A stretch of 64,000 nucleotides of DNA from Eublepharis macularius (taxonomy: Eukaryota > Chordata > Lepidosauria > Squamata > Eublepharidae). Both the position numbers and the translations under genes were made by a program. Positions 57,495-64,000 of this stretch are shown piece by piece. Location: positions 87,881,964 to 87,945,963 of the forward strand of contig NC_072796.1 in NCBI RefSeq assembly GCF_028583425.1, read 5' to 3'. Below the pieces are notes generated by a model that worked only from the letters and a program-made list of their open reading frames with translations, made no database searches and was not told the DNA's origin. Position 1 is the first letter of the stretch. Every line of letters starts with the position of its first letter.

Positions 57495-58230
57495 TTGCAG
57501 ATGCAGCAGTTCCCCTGAGAGGCACAGCTGGTGAACCTGGGGTGCCAGGAAAAGCAGAGGCAGAAAAGGGGGCTGCTGGGCCCCCCCCAGGTGATCAAAA
57601 TGGGGACACTCAAGGCTGTTTGTGCCAGTCTCCTGTCTAGGGGCCAGGAAAGAATTTTTCCCCGCAAAGGCCAGATTGGCCGAGGTCCCTTGGAGGGTTT
57701 TTCACCTTCCTTTGGGCTGTCAAGGTTGAGGATCACTTGAGGGATGAGAGAGTGGCTCCAACTTTACCACAAGCTTGTTTAAGCATTGGCGGGAGTCAGG
57801 CTCCAGACCCTCCTCCTGTGGTGGTTTTGAGGTATTGGGCTGGATCCTGAAGGGGTGAGCAGGGCATAACGGGTGGCTCACCCCTGAAGAGTCAGGAGGC
57901 AAGGGCGGGACAGCATGGCTGGGGCCAAACACCACTTGCTCTCATGTGGGCCAACATTGGGCTGGGATGTCATGCATCGAACAGCACAGGACCTTTTGAT
58001 GCGAGAGGATCCACAGCCCAGATGTCTGACCAATGCTCCAGCCTGCTTGTAACCAATAAAGTTGTGGCCATTCCAACCAAAACAGAGATGTCTGTGTATC
58101 ATTGCTGGAACCCAGCCAAAACATAGCACGTAAGTGGCAAAGCAACCCAGGAGGTAGACCAATTCCAACAGGGGAAACAGTATGTGTGAGGACAGCTTTC
58201 AAGATACTTTACACTGTTAAACAACCTTAC

Positions 58231-58370
58231 CTTTTTCATTAATTCCACAGCAGTTATATTTGGATCATATGGAATGGGTTCTCCAATATATGTCCGAAAT
58301 TTGACTGGAAGTCCACCATATGGAGGAACCACTGGTAATCGTACATGTTCATATAACCATCTTGCAAACC
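58231..58370 (-). CDS. TMEM68: TMEM68-type acyltransferase, penultimate coding exon
   Basis: Minus strand, 140 bp: acceptor tttaataaaacAG (58372-58371), donor GTAAGG (58230-58225). Two bases complete an arginine codon from the previous exon; 46 codons follow, ending phase 0. The peptide runs FARWLYEHVRLPVVPPYGG, then LPVKFRTYIGEPIPYDPN and ITAVELMKK. This is the C-terminal part of the acyltransferase domain of TMEM68; the motif PVKFRTYIGEPIPYDP is particularly diagnostic. Joined reading with the exons at 61125 and 50965 stays open without a frame change, the strongest evidence that all three belong to one gene. Confidence 0.9.
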
Positions 58371-58671
58371 CTGTTTTATTAAAGAAAGAAATGTCAATTT
58401 ACATTCTATAAAAATGTAGATAAATTTAGCTTCATGAAATAAATAAAAATATCAAAACACTTTGAGTTTGTGTTTTGACACTACTTTGTGTTAACAAGAA
58501 TCTGGAGACACAATCTGTACTCCACTGTGATACACACATGGAAATATCCCACTCACAAAAGGAGTTGCCGCTCACTTCCATGAAAATGAGATCTCCACAC
58601 ACATTTCCTTTTGTGCATACAAAACTGCCCCAAATGAAATGTATGTGGAGATCTCACTTTTATGGAAGTGA

Positions 58672-59521
58672 GTGGCAACTAGAGATGGGCACGAACTGCA
58701 TTACGAACTTCAAAAACCCATGAAAATGGTGATTGTGCGATCACGATCCAGTGGTTCGTGATTGTCCACGGCCAACGAACCAGTGTTCGGAAGAGGCCTG
58801 GTTCAGTGCATTCGGCCACGGTTCGGGAAGACAGACAGTCAGGCACCAGCAATCAATTCCCCTGGCAACGGAGCCGGGGGAATGCCCGGCATTCGGGTTT
58901 CCTTCTGTCACCCTGGAAACCTGAATGGAAGTCCAGCTTACCTTGATTGGCAGGTCTTCCTTCCAACCACTGAGCTGCAAAGCAGTTACAAGTTGGGAGA
59001 AGACACCCAGGGGAGGGAGGGGGGTGTCCTGTAGCCATGGGCACTCCAATCTCATCCCTGCAAACCCTGATAGGCAGCTCTGATGGCCAAACACAGACCT
59101 CCTGCATTGCTCAATGGAACCTGTGCTTATAAATAGCCGTGGGCTCACAGGCTGGGTTTCACTTTCAGTGAGCATTGGAGTGGGACAGAGCTCTTGCTTG
59201 CCACTTGCTAGCCTTTGAGGAGAGAGACTGAGAGTATAATTCAGCTTGGATTTGGGAGTTTCCTGGGGGCCTTGGATTGGATCCCTTTTGCAATCTTGTC
59301 CAAACTTGGGTGATAGCTGTAGGAGAGCCTGCAAAAGACTCCCCAGGAATATAGGCTCTCTAAGTGCCATGGGGGGGCGTTCTACACCCAATGAACCACA
59401 AACTGGTTCGGCAATGGAAAATGTTCATTGCGGTTCGCGATCTCGGGATCGTCATCGGCACCAAACCGCAAACCACTGGTTCATTAATTTTTTTTGGTTC
59501 ATGCCCATGTCTAGTGGCAAC
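58672..59521. repeat. Perfect 8-bp target duplication (gtggcaac)
   Basis: gtggcaac at 58672-58679 and 59514-59521 flanks the hAT and lies in the right arm of the palindromic host element. Confidence 0.9.
58680..59513. mobile_element. Nonautonomous hAT element, 834 bp
   Basis: Terminal repeats tagagatgggcacgaac and (reverse complement of right end) tagacatgggcatgaac inside a perfect 8-bp duplication. Subterminal regions are dense in 'ggttcg/cgaacc' motifs, plausible transposase-binding sites. The interior ('cctggcaacggagccggggg', 'ggaaacctgaatggaagtcc') is shared with the copy at 63714 and more distantly with 21318-22163. No transposase ORF; the 216-codon minus frame at 59391-58741 has no recognised domain. 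Confidence 0.82.
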
Positions 59522-59639
59522 TTCTTTTGTGAGTGGGATATCTCCATGCGTGTATCACAGTGGAATACAGATTGTGTCTCCAGACTCTCATTGGCACAAA
59601 GTAGTGCATACAAAGCTGCCCATTACTAGTACATCTGTT

Positions 59640-60110
59640 AGGGCACAGAGAGTATGTCCGACTCTTTACTTAGGTATTGCCCTCCTGATGCAACTGCAGA
59701 AGTATTTTTATCATTTGACAGTATCAAAACTCAGAAGAGTTTTTATTCTGGCAAGAATGAATGCCTTTCCTTTGCCGTTTTGGAGGGTAGATACAAGAAA
59801 GTACCATATACTAACAGAACATGCAGGTGTCCATATGATAAAACTGAAAACATTGAACATATGATTAGAGAGTGTCCCATATTTAATGAGTTGAGAGCTA
59901 GCTTAATCACATCTCAACTTAAAAATATGGAACTACCTAATATGAGAGTGCAGGTGACATGGTTACTGTTGGATACAAATGATTCTGTTACTCTTTCTGT
60001 GGCAAAATATTTAGGGACAATTATTAAATATCAGATAAATAGCATTAAGTAAGGGTCTTCTCATTTTAATTTCTGCTTATGGCGATAGCCATATGAGCAG
60101 TGACAGACAG
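59640..60110 (+). mobile_element. Non-LTR retrotransposon C-terminal fragment with CCHC-like motif
   Basis: Frame 59654-60052 has RTCRCPYDKTENIEHMIREC (C-x-C...H...C), the knuckle found after the RT in several LINE clades, then a hydrophobic C-terminus ending NSIK. The 3' end lies near a short (gaca)n run at 60103-60119. The preceding RT is absent. Layout matches the fragment at 38450-38925. Clade not assigned. Confidence 0.55.
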
Positions 60111-61124
60111 ACAGACAGAAAGCTACCCCTATCATCAAAATTAGTGGAGAATTCTTTATAAGCTTGAAATTAGTGGAGACTCTGCACCTCAAAAGCTCCC
60201 TACACTGGAAGGACTGGTTCCACTTTAAAGGAATCTGCTCTTTCAAGACAAGGCAACTGTTCTTCAGAACCAAAAGGAACATCGCTTTGCACTTGTGAAA
60301 ATCAGAACATTTTTTGATTTTACTGGACTTGGACTTCCTCTCCTCCCTGAATTTAGAGCTTTTGTTAAAACTTATTTCTAAACCCAGGTAGTTACAGCTG
60401 CAGTTAAATAATAATAAATTTGTTTCAGCAATTTCTGTTTCAGGACACAAGCAGCCAAATTCAGAAACATGTGCAAAACATTAAATGCATATATTTACCT
60501 TCTATGTTTGCAAAGTCCTGTTCTCTTCAATGTTGGTGAAAGTATGTGTGAAGCAGCAAAGACATGTATCTAAGTATTTTTATGAGATGAAACTAAAATT
60601 GTATTTGTGAGTATTTGAACTGCTGCACAATCATACTAACAAATATTTTCATTTGGATATTATTCAATATCCAATATAGACCTCCTTTTTAAAAAAACAT
60701 GAAGCTGGGAATTCAGATAAACCAGTACACCTATTGGTACATTAGTATAATGAGATAGCAATATTCTACTCCTGATTTTTGTAAAATATTTTTTTTTAAA
60801 AAAATCCTGTTGGCCCAGGGAAGTGGGACATATCACTTCTGGAGTATCATGGCAGGGAAACTGCTAAGAAACCTGCCATATGGAAGCCCCATTGCTGCTG
60901 TGCTTTATCTGCAGTTGCTCCAAATTGTGTTCCTGTGCAGAAGACATGAGAGTTACACCTTTCTATGCTCATTGTGGACTTTAAAGGGTGCAACTCTGTT
61001 TAGGATTGCATTGCATAACTGATAATAATGCAAAATTGCTATTTGCATGCTATTTAAAATAGCTTTTAAAGTTAAAATTTTGGGATACAAATTAAAATAG
61101 TAATGCATAAAAAGCATTTCTTAC

Positions 61125-61185
61125 TGTTATTTCCAAAGGTCCTAAATCCTTCACGTACATTTTGAGTATACATCGGAATTACAGG
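61125..61185 (-). CDS. TMEM68: TMEM68-type acyltransferase, internal coding exon
   Basis: Minus strand, 61 bp between a tttctttctttAG acceptor (61187-61186) and a GTAAGA donor. Encodes PVIPMYTQNVREGFRTFGNN plus one base that, with the next exon's GG, gives R. The PxIPMxTQNxREGFR block is characteristic of TMEM68 and lies in the acyltransferase domain. Upstream exons must lie right of 61187; I searched to the window end and found none, so they are probably beyond 64000. Confidence 0.88.
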
Positions 61186-61884
61186 CTAAAGAAAGAAAGA
61201 AAATGTAATAATATGATTTCTAAAGTCTATAAAATACCCATTCCTTGAAGAAATGTGTGCAATTTGTGTATGTCTTTTTTCTCCAAAACATAAGGGTCCT
61301 ACAAATCCCACCAACCTATTAAGCACATCCTACATGCCTTCCCTCTGATCTACCCAACCAGTTTAGCCTATGATAGCCACTGTTATGCGCCATGATAGCT
61401 AAATAGAACTTTCTTGTTCAGAGGCAGTATTCTTTTGCATAGACATTCCAGGGACAAACAGCAGGTGAAGATTCTCATTTTCATGTCTTACTTGTGAGCT
61501 TCTAGAATTATCTGCTCATCTACTGTTGGAAATAATACAGGACTAGATCTTGGTCAGACCATGCACCAAGATGTTTAAAAAGGTCAAGAGACAGAGTAGC
61601 CACTGTGGCTCATCCAACAGCAGGTAACATTATGCCAAGAGGCAATACCAATGCACAACCATTGTTCCTGAAGACCCTACTATTACCAGATGTAGCAAAA
61701 AAACCTGTAAACATATTCACACTAAACCTTGAGCAGAGGTAAGAGGTAAGGAGAGCACTATGGTTGCCAGGCATGGAGATGAGACTGGAAACTTATGACT
61801 GGTATCATCCCCAGTGCAATCTGGAAGTGACATCATCACACAGAGGATGATGTTCTAGCATTCTAGAATGCCTCCCAATGTGAT

Positions 61885-63009
61885 GGTCTCCGTTTCAGAT
61901 TGCAGTGGAAGTTGCAAACACAGTAGAAGACAGAAGCAAGATTCAATGTGATTTTGACAGACTGGAAAACTGGGCTAAAACTAACAAAATGAATTTCAAT
62001 AAAGATAAATATAAAGTTCTGCATTTAGGTAGGATAAATCAAAGGCATACTTATAGGATTGGGGAAATCTGTCTTGGCAATAATACATGAGAAAAGGATC
62101 TAGGGGTCTTAGTAGATCATATGCTGAACATGTCTCAGCAATATGATGCTGTAGCTAAAAAGGCAAAAACAATTTTTGGCTCTATCAATGGAAGTAGTGT
62201 CCAGGTCATGTGAGGTGCTTTACTCTGCTCTGGTTAGACCTCATTTGGAGTACATTTGGAGGGAAACAAAGATGTCCTCCAACAAAGGGCATTTGGAGGG
62301 CAACATTTGTTGCTCATCTGCTCTGGTTAGACCTCATTTAGAGTACTTTTTGAGGGCAACAAAGATGATGAGGCGTCTGGAGACTAAGTCTTATGAGGAA
62401 AAGTTGAAGGTGCTGGGTATTTTTAACCTGGAGAGAAGGCGACTGAGATGTGATATGATAGCTCTCTTCAAGTATTTGAAGGGCTGTCACATAGAGGATG
62501 GAACAGAGTTGTTTTCTGTTTCCCCAGTGAGTTGGACCAGAAACAATGGGTTAAAATTAAAGCAAAAAAGGTTTTGGCTAAATACTAGGGAGAACTTCCT
62601 GACAATTGGAGCGATTCCTCAGTGGAGGTGGCTTCTTTGGGAAGTGGTGGGCTCTCCTTCCTTGGAGCTATTTAAGAAGAGGCTGAATGGTCATCTGACA
62701 GCTATGATGATTCTCTGACTTAATATGAATATACACAGATCAAGAGAGGGAGTGCATGAAGGGATGAGATGGAGCTTGTCTCTCTTAGCCATTTCTTAGA
62801 TGCCCAGGGTAATGCCAATTGGCATTTTAGGGTCAGGAAGGAATTTTCCTCTCAGCCAGATTAGCCAGGGATCCTGAAGGGTTTTTGCCTTCCTCTGGGC
62901 ATACAGCAGGGGTCACCGACAGAAGAGTGGGGGTAGCTGTGAATTTCTTGCGTTGTGCTGGAGGCTGGACTAGATGACCCTTGGTGTGCTTTCCAGCTCT
63001 GTTTCTATG
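61885..63009 (+). mobile_element. CR1 LINE 3' fragment with internal duplication
   Basis: Translation gives the CR1 RT end (DFDRLENWAKTNKMNFNKDK, EKDLGVLVDHMLNMSQQ), a stop or two, then LERRRLRCDMIALFKYLKG and NGLKLKQKRFWLNTRENF, ending FKKRLNGHL. The 3'UTR runs to 'gactagatgacccttgg...ctctgtttctatg'. The segment coding SALVRPHLEY is present twice (about 62222-62252 and 62318-62348). 5'-truncated. Confidence 0.8.
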
Positions 63010-63540
63010 TTACTTCATACTGGCCTGCTGAGTGATGGAGGGCAACAGCAGCAAGAAATGGGACATCTCCCATGAAAGTCTTGCCAGCTATCTTCATTGG
63101 CTTCAGAGCTGGAATTAGAGAAATCTCTTAAGTGGCAGCTATCGCCTGAAGAAAGATTAGGAAGAAGGTGGTATTAAACAGAAACTGAATGGGAATGTCA
63201 GTGTACCTCTTGAGTAATGATGTTCACTGCACTTGTTGTATGTGCTATTTGTTTTATGTAATAAATCTTAGCCAAATGAAACAACCTGCACATGCCTTGT
63301 CTTGCCAAATGAATGTTGCAGTTTCACGTTCAGTCATGCACAGAAAGCCTGTGTATCTAGTTCTGCTAATGAAAAGCTCTTTGTAGGTGATCTTTTGTGC
63401 TTAAGGAGGTTCTGATATGACAGCATGATCAAACTATTCAAGATCATACTGTTCAATCATTTAAAAAGTCATTTATTAAATTACTTCTCAGTTATTGCAG
63501 AAGGTAGCAAGTATGACAGATCCCTCTAATAATCACAGTT

Positions 63541-63650
63541 GTGCTATAGCTACATGAGCTTGACTCTCAAAAGCTTATACCCCTGGAAAACCTTGATGGT
63601 CTTTAAGGTGCTACTGGACTTGAACCTTGAATGTGACTGTTTGCGTTCTT
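63541..63650 (+). mobile_element. PLE pseudo-LTR fragment (third copy)
   Basis: 'gagcttgactctcaaaagcttatacc' followed by 'ggtctttaaggtgctactggac' matches the downstream half of the hammerhead region and the terminal motif of the other PLE copies. The CTGATGA box is missing. Confidence 0.6.
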
Positions 63651-63713
63651 TTCTTCAGAAAAAGCAGTACTATCCCTGTTTTCTTTTGGGTTTTGCCTCC
63701 AGGCTGTCAAGAC

Positions 63714-64000
63714 TAGAGATGGGCACGAAACACATTATGCACTTCAAAAACCCACAAAAATGGCGATCGCGCGATTGCGATCTGGCGGTTTGTTATTGGC
63801 CACAGCCAACAAACCAGCATTCGGGAGAGGCCTGGTTCGGTGTGTTCGGTTGCGGTTCGGGAAGCCAGACACTCAGGCGCCAGCAATTAATTCCCCTGGC
63901 AACAGAGCCGGGGGAATGCCTGAACTCTGTCTGTGCTCCTTCTGTCGCCCTGGAAACCTGAATGGAAGCCCAGCTTACCTTCATCGGCAGGTCTTCCTTC
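63714..64000. mobile_element. hAT element, left part, runs off the window
   Basis: Begins tagagatgggcacgaaac and follows the element at 58680 base for base with scattered changes ('ccctggcaacagagccggg', 'ggaaacctgaatggaagccc'). The right end is outside the window. Confidence 0.78.

Larger units (their letters stand above)
53270..58130 (+). mobile_element. Second Ngaro relative, decayed, inside the TMEM68-type intron
   Basis: Contains gag-like, RT, RNase H and recombinase blocks in the same order as the 42-50 kb element but from a diverged family. The 3' end 'taaccaataaagttgtggcc' at 58049 matches the B-repeat motif 'caataaagttgtggcc' of the first. I found no A2-B2 duplication and no SGNH hydrolase. 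The 5' limit is uncertain; the tandem repeats before 53270 may belong to its leader. Confidence 0.7.
58479..59606. mobile_element. Large palindromic (foldback) element, interrupted by a hAT
   Basis: The outer ends cactactttgtg (58479) and cacaaagtagtg (ends 59606) are inverted. With the hAT removed, the remaining roughly 290 bp folds on itself almost completely: 'ggagacacaatctgtactcc' pairs with 'gattgtgtctcc', 'ccactcacaaaaggagttgcc' with 'cttcttttgtgagtggg', and 'gagatctccacacaca' with 'tgtatgtggagatctc'. No coding capacity. It was in place before the hAT inserted. Confidence 0.72.
58371..61124 (-). other. TMEM68: TMEM68-type intron between exons at 61125 and 58370
   Basis: Donor GTAAG at 61124-61120. 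The intron is largely filled by a palindromic element with nested hAT (58479-59606) and a LINE fragment (59640-60110). Sequence 60111-61120 holds only a half-copy of the 4965 palindrome. Confidence 0.8.
61186..64000 (-). other. TMEM68: TMEM68-type intron, upstream part
   Basis: Assigned because no further coding exon was seen on the minus strand. It contains CR1, PLE and hAT fragments; 61200-61880 and 63010-63540 show nothing else recognisable. Confidence 0.6.

Noticed and set aside
58741-59391. 216-codon open frame on the minus strand inside the hAT
   Set aside because: Not a transposase (no hATC-like or zinc-finger motif); the homologous copy at 63714 keeps only part of the frame.

Overview
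This is vertebrate nuclear DNA, almost certainly from a squamate reptile (lizard or gecko type). The evidence is interrupted coding exons with consensus splice sites, Sauria-type tRNA SINEs, abundant CR1/L2-clade LINEs, hAT elements with 8-bp target duplications, Penelope-like elements (PLEs) and Ngaro/DIRS-type tyrosine-recombinase retrotransposons. Nothing prokaryotic, no CRISPR array and no rRNA or tRNA gene was seen. The species cannot be named from sequence alone.

Only two host genes are clear, and they are convergent. XKR4 (+ strand) contributes its long last coding exon (16422-17368); 1-16421 is its upstream intron and the repeat-poor stretch after it is probably 3'UTR. A TMEM68-type acyltransferase gene (- strand) contributes its last three coding exons (61125-61185, 58231-58370, 50965-51069), found from splice sites and a continuous reading frame. 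This matches the XKR4/TMEM68 order and orientation I recall from mammals. A third possible coding exon, on the - strand at 20368-20436, is unassigned.

The rest is mostly layered mobile DNA. In 1-16.4 kb (XKR4 intron) there is a CR1/L3-like LINE, a PLE with a decayed hammerhead ribozyme and GIY-YIG remnant, a roughly 1-kb tandem composite unit (X - Sauria SINE - Y) split by a roughly 3.1-kb L2-like LINE, and a younger-looking L2-like copy. In 17-42 kb there are hAT elements, another block of the 1-kb unit broken by a CR1, degraded LINEs, a 259-bp foldback element and a second PLE. The interval 42.3-49.9 kb is a nearly complete Ngaro-type element: gag-like ORF with CCCH finger, RT/RNase H, tyrosine recombinase, SGNH hydrolase, and A1...B1-A2-B2 split direct repeats. 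Its hydrolase is interrupted by an LTR-like insertion, and a 5'-truncated L1-like insertion with a 17-bp duplication sits at its right end. The interval 52.1-58.1 kb, inside the last TMEM68-type intron, holds GC-rich tandem repeats followed by a second, more decayed Ngaro relative. The interval 58.4-59.6 kb is a large palindromic element split by a hAT; CR1, LINE, PLE and hAT fragments run to the end.

The most novel material is the Ngaro/SGNH element, the two PLE insertions with identical inverted architecture and hammerhead remnants, the tandem SINE-containing composite, and the candidate orphan exon. All mobile coding regions carry stops or frameshifts, except the 228-codon C-terminal fragment at 14289-14975.
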